Origin: Plantago major
Lineage: Eukaryota; Streptophyta; Magnoliopsida; Lamiales; Plantaginaceae
Length of the DNA: 64,000 nucleotides
Assembly: GCA_026545765.1 (NCBI GenBank)
Contig: CM048839.1
Coordinates: forward strand, 23,870,566-23,934,565
Direction of reading: 5' to 3'
This document shows positions 1-12,087 of the stretch, piece after piece. The notes beneath the pieces are model-generated. The model searched no databases and was not told the origin of the DNA. It saw only the letters and a program-made list of their open reading frames with translations. A program made the position numbers and the translations under genes. Position 1 is the stretch's first letter; the number at the start of each line of letters is the position of its first letter.

Positions 1-447
1 GTGACCATGTAGCCAAGAAACTTTCCTCCCTTTACTCCGAACGTACACTTTTCGAGGTTCAACTTCATTCCATATTTCCTAAGGATGGAAAAGCAATTGT
101 TGAGATGCTCGATATGCTCCTCTTCAGTCTTGCTTTTTACAAGCATGTCATCCACATAGACTTCCATGGTTTTACCCAACTCTTCTTTGAACATCTTATT
201 TACCAGTCGTTGGTATGTAGCGCCTGCGTTCTTGAGGCCAAACGGCATGACTTTGAAGCAGTAGACCCCTCCTGCCGCGAAGAAGGCCATCTTCTTGATG
301 TCTTCCTGGGCCATCCTGATTTGGTAGAAGCCTTGATATGCGTCCATGAAGCTTAGGAGCGCACATCCTGCAGTCAAGGTCTATGCGAGGTAATGGATAC
401 GGATCCTTTGGACAAAACTTGTTGAGTCTAGTGAAGTCATTACACAT
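1..447 (-). pseudogene. Gypsy A reverse transcriptase, N-terminal fragment
   Basis: The frame starting at 447 reads the conserved start of a gypsy RT (MCNDFTRLNKFCPKDPYPLP), matching element B at 14283-14345. A short deletion after this motif, relative to B, removes the residues around QLVDST and shifts the frame. The following stretch carries the pieces expected next in RT (substrate-contact and NAGATYQR-type region) in other frames. The remainder lies outside the window. It would have copied the element's RNA into cDNA; this copy cannot do so. Confidence 0.75.
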
Positions 448-3436
448 TCTCCACTTTCCCGGGGCCTTTTCGACAGACCCAGTCAGAGTATCTGACTTCT
501 TCGATATGTCCTGCTTTCATCAACTTATCCACCTCTCCTGCTATGATAGCATCTTCAACAGGCCCGAAATCCTTCCTCTTTTTTCGGATATGTTTTACCG
601 TCGGATCCATGTTCAGGCGGTGAACTGAGATCCTTGGGTCTATCCCCTTAAGGTCATCTGTGCTCCAGGCAAAGACATCGTGGTTGTCTCGGAGGTATGT
701 GATGAGCTTCATTTCTACTTCTGTGCTCATCTCTTTTCCAATTCGGATTACCTTCTCTGAATTCCCTTCAATCAACTGGACTTCTTTCAAGGCTTCATGA
801 GGCTCCATCATGGCAGTCTTCGGGAATTTTTCTTTAAGTGACCCAGCACCAATTTCTTCCTTTGATGGGGTAAGAGCCACAGGGGGACTCCCGAGCCCTT
901 TGGTGATCGAAAGAACGGGTACTGAAGCTGCCCTGGTCGACATGATATAACATTCCCAAGCTTCTCTTACACTTCCCACTTCTTCACCCACGCCGTTTGG
1001 GGTTGGAAACTTTACCATGTTGTGTAGGGGAGACGTAATTTCCTTGAATTGATTAAGTCCTGGACGGCCCAAGATCACGTTATAGTCAAAGGTGCTATTG
1101 ACTACCACAAAGAGGATTGTCTCAGTCACTCTTGTCGGAAAGGTGCCCATGGAGACTTGTAGTGGTATACATCTAATGGGACGTACTACGGATCCTCCAA
1201 AACCCAACAAAGAAGTATATACACGCCCATATTGAATTCCTCCCAGGTGCATTTGCTCCACGGTCCTTTTGGAGATGACATTGGAAGAACTTCCTGTGTC
1301 GACAAGCACTTTGTTGACCTTGTAAGTGGCGATAACCAGAGAAACAACCAAAGGAACGTCGGGGTCCTTGATATCTCCTCCACCAGACGTTGGTGGGGGG
1401 ATTTTTCTATCATCAAAGGTGATGGCGTTCGTGCCCTTCAGGGCTGAAGGAGCATAGGCTCTATCGTTGTTTCTCAAGTGTTGCACGGTCCTTTCCCTTG
1501 CATTTCGACTGTCTCCCCCAGTTGGTCCTCCTGCAATGGCAATGATAACTCTGCTATAGGGGGGGTTTTCCATTTCCATATCATCGTGGTACCCTCGGTA
1601 TCTTTGGGCATGCTGAGGTGGGACCTTTGCTGGAGGTGGCGGTAAGGATCCTGTCGGAGGCTCCGAACCACGCTCCTCCCTTCTTTGTTCATTCTTTTGG
1701 TGTCTGGAAGGTTCTTCCTCATATATAGGTTCTTTCAGCTTTCCACTCCTTATCATTCCCTCTATTTCTGTCTTCAGCTGGACACAGTCCTCTGTTGAGT
1801 GACCTTTTTGCTTATGGAACCTACAGTAGTCCTTGGAAGCTTTGTTCTTCTTGTTGCTCATCGTAGATTCCGGCCATTGTATATCCAAGTTTTTCTCAAC
1901 GATAGAAGCCAAGATGTCGGATCTTGGTCTGTTGAGGCGAGTATACTCGGCGTATCTCCCTGGTGGAGTTCTCTCTCTGTGGAATTCCCTCTTATCTCTA
2001 AGTTCTCTTTTTTGTTCAAACTTTCCCTGACGAGGAGGAGGTTCATGTCGTACTTGCTCTTTGCCCTTTTTGGCTCCAGCTCTTATCGGGACATTCCGTC
2101 GATACTCTTCTCCATATAAGACTCCATCACAGATATCTTCCAAGTACTTTTCAGTTGTGATTTCTTCGTTGGAAAGCTTTTTTCTGAGATCATCATTGTA
2201 AGTGTTGGCATATAGGTGTCGGACCCGTTCTTTGATGCTATGAGGTTCTACCTGGCGTACTTCGGAATTGAAACGGTCAAGAAAGGTTCTAAGGTCCTCA
2301 TGCTCTTTCTGGATTATTCCTACCAGGTGCTCAACTGACCTCTTTCTTTTCTTTGCTTTCTCAAATCTTTTCAGGAAGAGGGAAGCGATATCCGCATAGG
2401 ACTTGATGGAACAATTAGGCAGTGAGGTCCACCAATCCATTGCTTCCCCAAAGAGTGTAGTGGAGAAGTCGAGAGCTTTCATGTTGTCATTCAGGCCGTT
2501 GGTCTCCATCTTACTTTCGTATCTAGTAAGGTGCCCCACAGGACAAGTATCTCCATAATAGTGTTCAAGGTTTGGGATAGTGGAGTCAGGGCGTTTCCTT
2601 TCCTTCCTGATCTCGTCACATAGAGGATTGGGAGATCTAAGAGTCACCTTCTCATGTGCCTTCACCATCTTGCTCAGAGTGGCGATTTGCGTTTCTAAGG
2701 CTTTTTGTTGTAGATAAATCTGCTCAACGGTTAGCTTCTAACCAGTCCTGGGGTTGATGGCCATATCTGGAGGAAGATCATTAGGAGGAACTATTGAGAT
2801 GCTCTCCCCCACATGATCTCTTTGTGCATGTTGTTGTGCTCCACGCCGACTAGTTCCAGCTTCATCCACTTGTGGCATCACTGGACTTCTCCCTCGCTGT
2901 TCGTGAGAAGCAGCGGCCCTTCTGTTGAGAAGATTCCTTAGATCTTCCGGTTGAGCTTGTTCCCCCAGCCTTTTTTGGATAGGACGGTGCTCATTCCTTG
3001 ATTGTGCGGGTTCAGCTTGTCTTGGAATTGCCAAAGGAGGAGTGGGTTGAGGAGGCTGGAGGTTGTTTGATCCAAAGCATCCTTGAATAGTGGTGGGTAA
3101 GAGGCTAAACTGGTTCTCATTCATCCCGAACTCGCTGGGACGAATGATCTGCCCATTTGGAAGGGTAAAGTTTCTTCCTGGAGGAGGACCATGTGTTCCT
3201 GATGGAGGAACTTGTCCTTCGACCCCAAGCACCTGGGTCCTTATTGGCGGATCATTGGCACTTTCTTCATCTGAAGAGAGACTGGCGGTATGGACATCGC
3301 TTGGACAATCCATCGTATCTCTTGGAGGTGTTCCTGCCACCCTTCCTCTCCTAGCAGGAGGTCTACCTCTTTGCCTTGGAGCAGGCGTGCCAATTGCAGT
3401 AGCGTTGGTTCTTGCAGACCTTCTTATTCTTGCCAT
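440..3436 (-). pseudogene. Gypsy A gag-protease polyprotein, broken by one stop
   Basis: The start at 3436 (MARIRRSARTNATA) follows the primer-binding site by about 30 nt and opens a basic, proline-rich N-terminus. The frame ends at a single TAG (about 2738-2740), then continues unchanged through KLTVEQIYLQQK into the 742-aa reading frame 2668-440. Domains in order are: the retrotransposon gag core (HLTRYESKMETNGLND to about RQVE); a zinc-knuckle-like segment (CRFHKQKGHSTEDC); and an aspartic protease with the active-site motif VLVDTGSSSNV near 1300. The frame is lost near 440-460 (SDWVCRKGPGK, where B reads SDWVCNVALIEK). Gag would form the particle and the protease would process the polyprotein. 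Confidence 0.85.
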
Positions 3437-3465
3437 TACTGAAGAGAACGGAACTTTTTGTAAAG

Positions 3466-3486
3466 ATTCCCAAAGACGGCGCCAAA
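3466..3486 (-). other. Primer-binding site of gypsy A
   Basis: Just inside the LTR edge the minus strand reads TGGCGCCGTCTTTGGG. The TGGCGCC start is typical of plant Tat/Athila elements, whose minus-strand primer is usually a tRNA-Asp or related tRNA. Only the first bases of the match are certain; the primer identity is inference. Confidence 0.65.
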
Positions 3487-3487
3487 A

Positions 3488-4376
3488 TGTTGAGGGTAAA
3501 ATCCCCCAACTACTTAGAGATTATTCGACTTCACAGGCAATAGCCAAGGTAAGAAGTCTGACAAAGATAAAATCCAATGTGAGAGCTCATGACCTCATGC
3601 TGGGTAAAAACCTGCACAAATGACTTAAAGGGGGGGGGGGGCGTTAGGACCCGGTTTGCTAAGCGTCAAACCGGTTAAATACTTTACTCAAGAGAGACTG
3701 AAGATCTGCTCTGTATAATGTTCGGGATTAGCTTATGTCCGATGACCTACCTTAACATGGGGAAGTGTGCCATATTTATAGGAATTTCTCAAAGAGGGAG
3801 GACTCCTCTGGATCGTGCCAAGAGTAAGGCCTTGATCGAGCCACCAAGGCTTGTTTAGGCCAATGGCCCAATAATTACACTTAGCCCATACCATTTTGGG
3901 CTTTTAGGGGTAGTTTAGTCATTATTGAGAGAGTTTTAGAGGGTGTGACATAGTCTGTCGAGGTTCAAGGTTCGGAGAGGTTGGTCCGGACGCATGGTCC
4001 GGACCGTATTGGGCTGTCTATGGGGAAGTTCCCTAGGTTTGCCCAACTCTTCTGATTCGGACCTTATGGCTCGGACCTCCCTACTCTCTAGTGCCAGTCT
4101 ACTTGGTTGCTTGTGAGATTGTCATGTTGGGTCCGAATGATCATCCGTATCGGACCTGGATGGGTCAGACCTGCAGACCTAGGGTCGGACCCAGTATCGT
4201 TTAAGTACTCTGTCCCTTTTCTAGGGAGGGTCGGACACGGGTGGGTCGGACCTGAGGGTCTAAGGTCGGACCTATGGGTCGGATCATTGTGTCTCGGATC
4301 CTTTAAACAACTCGGGACGCCTTAGGATTCGTTCCAGACGCGCCTATGACGGATTGGACATATTTTCGTATCAACA
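3488..4376 (-). repeat. 5' LTR of gypsy A (889 bp)
   Basis: The LTR starts TGTTGATACG and ends CCCTCAACA on the minus strand, giving 6-bp terminal inverted repeats TGTTGA/TCAACA. It directly abuts the primer-binding site. A TATA-like box (CTATAAATATGG on the minus strand) lies near 3771-3783. The promoter half contains many copies of a GGTCCGA/TCGGACC motif between about 3960 and 4300. A run of about 10 G lies near 3631. The matching 3' LTR is outside the window. Confidence 0.85.
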
Positions 4377-4392
4377 AACACAAAAGGAGTGT
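4376..4392 (+). repeat. 17-bp direct repeat, left copy (probable LINE target-site duplication)
   Basis: The sequence AAACACAAAAGGAGTGT occurs here and again at 7436-7452. The pair brackets a LINE fragment whose right edge is A-rich, as expected for target-primed reverse transcription. The left copy begins on the last base of the gypsy A LTR. Confidence 0.6.
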
Positions 4393-4429
4393 GTCTGAGG
4401 GAGGTATTGGAGTGAGACCATTCTCATAA

Positions 4430-5986
4430 ATGTGTGATGCATTTTCCTACAAGCCATGGTTTAGATTTAGAGAACAAAATTCCTTGTGGGCTCACTGTCT
4501 TTACATCAAGTATTGTAAAAAGAAATTCCCAGTAAATATTCAACCCAAGTCTGCAGATTCTATGAAATGGAAAAGATTACTAAAAGTGAGCAAAGAAGTT
4601 CAATCTCATTGCTTCTGGAAAATAGGTGCAGGGTTGTGTTTCTTCAGGGAAGATGAATGGAATGAGTCAGGCCCCCTGAAAATGGTTGCTTATTCACAAA
4701 GTTTTAATGAGTTAGAATTAGTGGAGGACTATCTTGAAGATAGATGTTGGAACTGGAGTATGGTTTCTGTTGCATTTCATATGCCAATTGCTATAAAGAT
4801 CTTTCTAATTCCTTTCAACATTCAGAAAAAGGCTCAGATTCTTTGGAAACCTAGTGCTACTGGTTGCTTCTCAACTAAATCTGCCTGGGAATTGGTTAGA
4901 AGAAAGTCCCTAGCTAATGAGGTTTTAGCTAGCAGTTGGAGCTCTAGGATCCCCACTACTGTGTCTATCTTTTGGTGGAAATTACTCCATAATTGGCTCC
5001 CTGTGGATTCTGTTCTACAAGCTAGAGGCATTACCATGGCATCTAAATGCCAATGTTGCAGATCTGTTGAAACTATAAATCATGTAATTATGTACAATGA
5101 AGAAGTATACAAGGTGTGGCAGTGGTTCTCCTCTATCTTCCAGGTGCAGTTGGCACCTCATTCTTCAGTTATGAATAGGTTCAAGAGCTGGTTGAACTCT
5201 TCAGACCTTAGAACAACAAATCATCTAAGAATCTTCATACCTATCATGATAGGTTGGTTCTCCTGGTTGGCCAAGAATGATGCAAAGCATAAAGGAAAGA
5301 AAATTAGCTCTATATCTATCATACAGAAAGTCATGAACTGTCTACATTTGACCAATCTAGCCAAACCTTTGACAAGGGAGTTTTGGAGGGGAGATATCAC
5401 TATAGCTGAATTATGGAACATGTCTTTAGCACCTGCAGGCCCATGTAAGGTGGTAAGTGTTGTGTGGAGAAGACCACCTAGACATTGGATTAAAATCAAC
5501 ACAGATGGGGCCTTTAATCATTATTCTTCACAAGCAGCTGCAGGGGGAGTGATAAGAGATGAATAAGGTAGAATTCTGAAAGGATATCAATCTTTCTTAG
5601 GTTCATCCTCTATTTTGTATGCAGAGTTGTTGGGAATATGGCAAGGTTTACACTTGAGAAAAAGCATGGGTCTCAGCCAAGTGATCATTGAATCTGACTC
5701 TATGGTTGCCTTGAGAAAAATTGCAAGACATCAAGAAAACAGGCAATGGAATCTAGTCATCCTCATCTCCAAGATTATTCTCCTATGTGAACACAGATCA
5801 ATCAGATTTGTTCATATCATTAGGGAGGGTAACACTATAGCAGATTTCTTTGCTAATTCTGCAATGTGATCTAGAAGCAATGTCATCTATGAAGTAGGGG
5901 ACTGTCCTATAAGAGTTAGACAATTAGCTTATAGTGACAAAAATGGTTTAGCATATCTCAGAAAATTCCATGTTAAACAACATTGA
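4430..5986 (+). pseudogene. LINE ORF2 C-terminus: zinc-binding domain and RNase H
   Basis: The frame 4430-5566 carries the RT zinc-binding domain (IFWWKLLHNWLP, then a Cys/His cluster KCQCCRSVETINHVI). It then begins an RNase H domain (INTDGAF, AAAGGVIRDE). An in-frame TAA at 5564-5566 interrupts it; the same frame goes on with YAELLGIWQGL, IESDSMVAL and NTIADFFA. The four acidic residues of RNase H (D, E, D, D) are therefore all present. A second in-frame stop at 5867-5869 precedes the last 38 codons. The RNase H would remove RNA during cDNA synthesis. The N-terminal endonuclease and RT are absent from this copy. Confidence 0.8.
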
Positions 5987-6207
5987 TTATGAAGTTATTT
6001 TGCTGTGGGGAAGGGTAGAAGGAGACAGAGTAGTAGAATGGTGGAGTTTGTTATTGGTGGAGGAGGCTTACTGTAGTCTGTGGTATGGTAGTGTTTGGGG
6101 TACCTGTGTAATGGTGTGGAAGTTGCAGTCTGTTTCCTTGGTACTATTCTAGATTAGCAAGTCCTCTTTTTTTATATTAAAAAAGCCAAAAAAAAAAAAA
6201 AAAAGGG

Positions 6208-7435
6208 CAACAGATCTGTAAACGGAACAGGATCAGTAGACACTTCCCAGGATAAAAAAGATCCCAAAGGGACATCAGTCAGAGGCAAACAAATGTTAGG
6301 TTGGATCTCCAAAAACAGAAAAAGGAATCCTTCTATGCAAAAAAAACAATAATACTCAAACCTGGGGAGTACTTAGGGCTATGGTATTGTCTGGTGTCTG
6401 GTTTTTGGGTTGGATTGGGTGGGATATCATTTTTCCTATCAGGATTATAGTGAAAGTTTGGAAGGACTTACACTATATCCTACTGCCTTGTCTGCATACA
6501 TACTTTGCTGGGGTTTTTTATGAGATTCTGTGTATATTGTTTGTTAGGTCTAGGTGGAGAGTATCCTTCCCTCTTCTTGCACTAGAAAGGTTTCTATTTT
6601 CAGTTGTTGTGTATCTTTCCTTCTCCTATTCTTTAGGCTCACAGTTGTTTGATGCATTGCACACTTTTGGTTGGCTCTCTTGGTTGGTTTTTTTATCAGC
6701 TGTATATCGTGTATTGGTTTCATGTCAAGGACAGTTGCATTGCTCTTATGATTTATGGAGTAACATCTGTGTCTCATTGTTGATTGGATTTTATGGGATA
6801 TTACTGCATAGTCTAGAGATGCTCATTATTTTGTTTCCCCTAAAGTTCATTCCTTGCTTGAGATCAAGTGTTTTATTTAGTTCTGGACTAGGAGCTATTT
6901 TTGGTGATGGTATGTCTCTTTGTACTTTAGGATTGGTTAGAGGGTTTTTTTATATTCTGTAGGAGTAGGGAGCTATCTGGAAGAAAGTTTAGAGTGTTTT
7001 GGCATATAAGTAACAGGTACATCTACATTGGTGCTTTTTTTTAAGCCATGGAGTTTCTTGGCGCAATCATGGCACAAGAAGGAGATATTCTAGGCACAGA
7101 CTCGGGACAGACTGCGTGGGAAACTAGCGCAGTGGCTTAGGTGCAGGCTGGCACAGTTTCGGCGCAGTGTGTGCAAGACTTTGGCACGTTGGCTAAGGCG
7201 AAGCAAGACATCATCCTTGAAGTGTTATGGATTGACAAGTCGAATGTTTTTGGGATCTTTTGTATATCCTAGATATTATAGGATTGGCATATCTAGTTGG
7301 TTAGCGCTTTGGGTTGTAACTACTGGCAAACTATTGTTCTTCATGGGTTCCTACAAGCCCCCGTGATCCTGTTATGATATATATCCGAGAGCACTAGCTC
7401 TTTTATTTAAAAAAAATAAATAAATAAAAAATAAA
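6208..7435 (+). other. Non-coding retro-derived segment between two A-rich tracts
   Basis: No convincing gene is seen. The first 150 bp give a basic, Lys/Arg-rich reading frame that resembles the tail of a LINE ORF1. The rest is T/G-rich and ends in an A-rich tail at 7408-7438, immediately followed by the right-hand 17-bp repeat. It is probably the 3' part of another LINE transcript. Confidence 0.4.
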
Positions 7436-7452
7436 AAACACAAAAGGAGTGT
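7436..7452 (+). repeat. 17-bp direct repeat, right copy
   Basis: Identical to 4376-4392. It directly follows the A-rich tail of the LINE fragment, which is where the second copy of a LINE target duplication belongs. It also sits at the apparent 5' edge of the next LINE, so it could instead be part of that element's leader. Confidence 0.55.
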
Positions 7453-7590
7453 CAAAAGGAGCCATAAGGAGTCAGTGAAAAATCTTCTCTCTAAAACATC
7501 TCGCTCTCTACTATTCACTTATCATTTCCCTTTCCCGGCTAGGGTTTCATAACCCTAGTCCTCCGTCTCCGGCAACATCTCGCTGCCACT

Positions 7591-9589
7591 ATGGCTTCTC
7601 CCACCCTAGATCCACCTCCTATACCTCCTGATCCATCTTTACCGTCTGCAAATTCCTTTCCGTCCTCCTCTTCAAACCCACCACCTCCGCTTAACCCGAA
7701 CCATAACCCCCAACCTATTACCTCTTTTACGTGGTCTGTTACCCCCACTATACCCTCTCAGCATAATACTAACCTTCCGACTGTGAACTCCGACTTTGAA
7801 CCTTTGGATCTTGATTCAAGCTTGGAAAAAGGAAGACCCAGCTTTGCTAATGTTGCCAGCAAGCCTGGATCGACTGCATTCAAACCTGGATCTCCTCCAC
7901 TATCATTTTTGGAAGCTATCTCTTCGGAGAGGAAGATTGTCCCATCCAAGACACCATTTCTTGCTGGAGGTAAGCCGGCTATCAAATTCTCTGAATTGGA
8001 GGTACAGACCCTTTTTTCTCCTTTTTCTCTAACTCTTGTAGGAAAATTTATGGGTAAATCCGTTCCGAGGATAAATGAAATCGCTCCTGAATTCAAGAAA
8101 ATGAATCTTGAAAAAGGTTTTTCTTTGAGTTTGCTAGATAATCGACACCTTTTGATTTCTTTGAATTTAGAGGAAGATTTCACTAGGCTATGGCTAAAAA
8201 GGTCTTTGTTTATTGCGAGTTCTACTCTAACGTTAACAAAATGGTCTCCCACCTATTCCCCGGAGATTGATTCTCCTATTGTGCGTTGCTGGGTTACCCT
8301 TAAAAAGTTGTCTGTCATGTTATTCCATGTTGAAGCTATCTTTGGAATTGCTAAACTTATAGGGAACCCCCTTAGAATGTATCAAGCCACTGCACATAGA
8401 ACTGTCCTTACTCAAGCAAAAATATGTGTTGAGGTGAATGCTGTTAACCCCCCTCCTCTGTCTATTGTTGTAGAAGCTTGTGGTGTGTCTCATAATGTTG
8501 AAGTGATTTATGATCGATGCAAAATCAGACTACTTTGTTCTTAGCTAGGGCATGAGATTGATGCTAGTTATGTTAAACATACACACCTTAAATCTTGGGG
8601 ACCTGGAGCTACTGTTCAGAATAAAGTTCCAGACAAAGCTAAAACAACTGAGGCTAATCATGTTGACTAAGAAGGTTTTCAACCAGTTGTTAAAAAAAAA
8701 CAAAAGAACTAAGGCTTCGTTTAATGTGTTTGGTCTTTTGTTGAACAAGAACAGGAATGTGAGAATACCTCCACACCCTGGGAGGATGCAAGTTGCACAT
8801 GCTACGAACTTTACAGGTACAAACAAAGAACTGACTATGAGCAAGAGAATGAAGAAAGAGAAGAAAGCACTGAGGAGGAAGTATTGGAAAGAGAAAAAGA
8901 AGTGGATGGTTCATTTGAACAAGACTTTGTAGAATCCCCAATTGAAGCCTTCAAGCCTCCTTATCAAATGGTAAAGCTAGGTCACCTTTGGAGAAGTACA
9001 ATAAGTCTCAAGAGGAAGCTGTGGGTACACTATCTAAAGGGGAAGTCAGTCAAGAAAAAGATAAAGCATTGGAGCACTCTGAGTTGAAGGAAGGAAGGAA
9101 ATTGATCAAGACTCATACTGGGATACGGATGAGCTACTACTACATGCCAGACTTGGAATTATTGCCAAGGATGATCCTAGACTTAAAATGGAAAACACTG
9201 ATGCAAATTCAGACTCTGACATGGAAGTCTTGGTCTTGAAATCTTTAAATCAAACCTCTAAATCTGAGAACAGAAGACTTATGACTGAGTCCTCTTTTGT
9301 GCAGGAACACAGATGTAATTCCATGGAAAATCTCAACTGTACTACTTTGGAAATTGACAAGCAGGATGAGGAAGCAACAAGTGAGAACTCTAAGTCAAGA
9401 TTGGTAACTTCTTCTACCTCACATAATTCTGAACCCTCCCTAAGAGTAACTCTTTCTCCTAGTGCTAAAAAGAATTTGAGAAAGAAAAAGCTAAAAATTG
9501 CCAAGAAAGCTGCTTCTAAAGCATCCTTACCCTTGCAAACTGCTAAAGTTGGGTATGGGGGCACCCTTAATGCCACAAGTTCCAAATGA
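7591..9589 (+). pseudogene. LINE ORF1 (gag-like nucleic-acid-binding protein), broken
   Basis: The start at 7591 (MASPTLDPPPIPPDP) opens a proline/serine-rich N-terminus. A DUF4283-type domain follows (FSLTLVGKFMGKS to about RLWLKRSLF), then a WVTLKKLS...FGIAKLIGNPL stretch typical of plant LINE ORF1. A stop at 8542-8544 falls where the CCHC knuckle should be (KIRLLCS, stop, LGHEIDA), so two knuckle positions are lost. The acidic and Lys-rich C-terminal part continues in other frames to 9589 (KKNLRKKKLKIAKKAA). The protein would bind LINE RNA. Confidence 0.7.
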
Positions 9590-12087
9590 TTTTACAAATC
9601 TGGAACATAAGGGGCATTGGGAACCCACAATCCCAACAGCTAGCAGCTTTTTACAAAATATTAACAACAAAATTTGGGTATGCTTCTCTTCTGCCTATAG
9701 AGTAGTAGTTCTTGAAGACAATGAGCAATTTCTACATTGTGAATTTTTTGCTTTGGATTCTAGCTGTTCTTTTCTTGCTACTTTTGTTTATGCAAAATGC
9801 ACTAGAAGAGAGAGATATTCTCTGTGGGAAGGCATTTCTGGGTTGGGAGCAGCCATTCAAAAACCTTGGTGTGTTGGGGGTGACTTCAACATCATCTCTA
9901 CACCTGAGGAAAGAATAGGAGGTTCCCTACCTAGCCTTAATGCCATATCTGACTTCAATGATTTTGTATGTGTGAATGGCCTTATTGATTTGGGCTTTAC
10001 TGGGGTTCCTTTCACCTGGGAGCACATAAGTGGAATGAAACAAAGATTAGACAGAGTCCTTTTTTAACAATCTTTGGTCTGACACTTTCTCAAGTACTTC
10101 CATCTCTCATGGAATGCTTAAAGAATCTGATCACAGACCTATCTTCATCTCTGCTAATTTGGATAGGACTAGACCCAAAACTTCTTTTAGATTTCTTAAC
10201 ATGTGGACTTTTCACAAAGATTTTCTTCAAAAAGTTGAGTCAAACTGGAATCTTCCTTACAGAAATGTAGGAATGAGGAAACTTCAAGAAAAGCTTTTCA
10301 GACTCAAACAGTTCCTTAGACATTGGAACAAAAGTGATTTTGGTAATGTTTTTGAAAATGTTAAAAAACTAGAAGAAGTTTTGAAAGCTGAGCAATTAGA
10401 TGTACAAAATCCTAGTCCTTCTTCTAAAGCCTATCTCAATCAAACTCAAAGGCATTTTTCCATTGCCTTGGATCAAGAAGAAGCATATTGGAGGCAAAAG
10501 GCTTCAGCCAATTGGTGTGCACTAGGTGAAAGAAACACCACTCTTTTTCACTTAATGGCTAAAAGGAAAAAAGTCAGACTTGGCATACATAGTGTGACTC
10601 ATTTAGGAGAAGTCTGTACTACTCCTGAAGAGGTCAAACTTTCTGCTGTGGATTTTTTCTCTAACCATTTTGCAGGAGAAACCCAAAGTCTGCAGCATCC
10701 AACCCTTACCATGCCTAATATGGAAGTCACCCCTGAGCACAACTCTCTGTTGTGCAAACTTCCAACTCTAGAGGAGCTGCATATTGTGGTGAAAGGACTT
10801 AAGCCAGATTCTGCTCCAGGACCTGATGGATTTACAGGTAAATTCTTCCAAGTCACTTGGGAGATTATCAAACAAGATTTATTAGAAGGGGTTCTAGATT
10901 TCTTTGCTGGCAATGCTATTCCTAGAGGTTTCTCCCACACCCTTCTTGCTATGATCCCTAAGAAACATAGTCCTCAGTTGTGGAGTGATTACAGGCCCAT
11001 AAGCTTATGTTCCAATGTGCAGAAAATTATCTCTAAGTTGTTAAATGATAGACTAGCTATTGTTTTACCTGATCTTATTTCCTTAAATCAGAGTGGCTTT
11101 GTTAAGGGCAGGGCTATCATTGACAACATTCTCCTAGTTCAGGAAATTGCTCATGCTGTGGACAATAAAATCAAGGGATCTAATGTTATAGTTAAGTTAG
11201 ACTTGATGAAAGCTTATGATAGGGTGCATTGGAAGTTTCTTGAAAACATGCTTTCTGCCTTTGGATTTGACTGTACTTGGATCAGACTTGTTATGAATAT
11301 TGTCACTAATTGTTACTATAGTATCTTGGTAAATGGGGAAATGTGTGGTTTCTTTCAGGCTAAACAGGGACTGAGGCAGGGAGATCCTATATCTCCAGCT
11401 CTCTTTATCTTAATGAATGAATATCTCACTAGGTCTTTGAATGCTTTATTTCTTGCTAATCCCTTCATGTTCTTCAAAGTGCCTAAAGGTATCCCTGTGT
11501 CTCACTTGGCCTATGCTTATGACTGTGTAATTTTTTGCAATGGCTCCACTGAAAGCATTACTCTCCTGAAAAATTTCCTTGGTACTTATGAAACAGACAC
11601 TGGTCAGAAGATCAATCTTGAAAAAAGTGGCTGTTTAGTTGGAAAAAGAGGAAATAAAGATTTGATTTTAGGCATACCACATTTGTCCTTTCCCTTCACC
11701 TATCTAGGTGCACCCATTTCAAAAGGACAGAAAAAGAAACACCTGTTTATGCCTTTAATTGATAAAATTAGGGCAAAATTTCTTGGTTGGAATCTTGAAC
11801 TTATGTCACAAGGTGGTAGGCTAGCTTTGATTAAAAGTGTGTTATTTGGTCTGCCTGTCTATTTGTTGCAAGCTATTAACCCCCCTAAGTCTGTCATCTA
11901 TGAAATAGAACAAATTTTTGCTAAATTCTTTTGGGGAGATGTCTCTGGCACCAGAAAAATGCATTGGACAAAATGGAGAAACATGTGTTTTCCACTGGAA
12001 AAAAAAGGTTTAAATGTGTGTAGCCTAATTGATTTGATTGCAGCCTTTTCCATTAAGTTATGGTACAGATTCAGAGAAAACAGGTCT
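9587..12087 (+). pseudogene. LINE ORF2: endonuclease and reverse transcriptase, broken
   Basis: The ORF starts at 9587 (MILQIWNIRGIG), the usual first motif of an APE-type endonuclease. GGDFNIIST (about 9870-9900), GVPFTW and, after a frame break near 10067, SDHRPIF follow; these are the remaining endonuclease motifs. The frame 10114 onward contains the RT: PGPDGFTGKFF, IPKKHSPQLWSDYRPISLC, QSGFVKGRAIIDN, KLDLMKAYDRVHW, GLRQGDPISP. The active site reads LAYAYDCVIF where LAYADDVIIF is usual, so a catalytic Asp is replaced by Tyr. The frame does not stop at 12087: it runs on as gypsy gag to 13200. Confidence 0.85.

Larger units (their letters stand above)
1..4376 (-). mobile_element. Ty3/gypsy retrotransposon A (Tat-type), 5' part, cut by window start
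   Basis: Read on the minus strand, the order is LTR (4376-3488), primer-binding site, gag, protease and the first part of RT, which leaves the window at position 1. The protein is closely similar to element B at 12.1-17.4 kb. Element B shows the two RNase H domains typical of the Tat lineage, so A is assigned to the same family. One in-frame stop in gag and frame breaks near 440-460 make this copy defective. It lies opposite in orientation to B. Confidence 0.9.
4393..7435 (+). mobile_element. 5'-truncated LINE insertion with two A-rich tracts
   Basis: It opens inside LINE ORF2 (AFSYKPWFRFREQNSL), runs through the zinc-binding and RNase H regions to about 5986, then a 3'UTR and an A18 tract near 6190-6207. 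It continues another 1.2 kb to a second A-rich end (about 7408-7438). The 17-bp direct repeats at both edges support a single insertion event. The segment after the first poly-A may be a second retrosequence or a chimeric cDNA. Confidence 0.65.

Noticed and set aside
6381-6962. 193-aa hydrophobic open frame resembling a membrane protein
   Set aside because: T/G-rich sequence in the non-coding tail between two poly-A tracts of a LINE insertion. The hydrophobic look follows from base composition.
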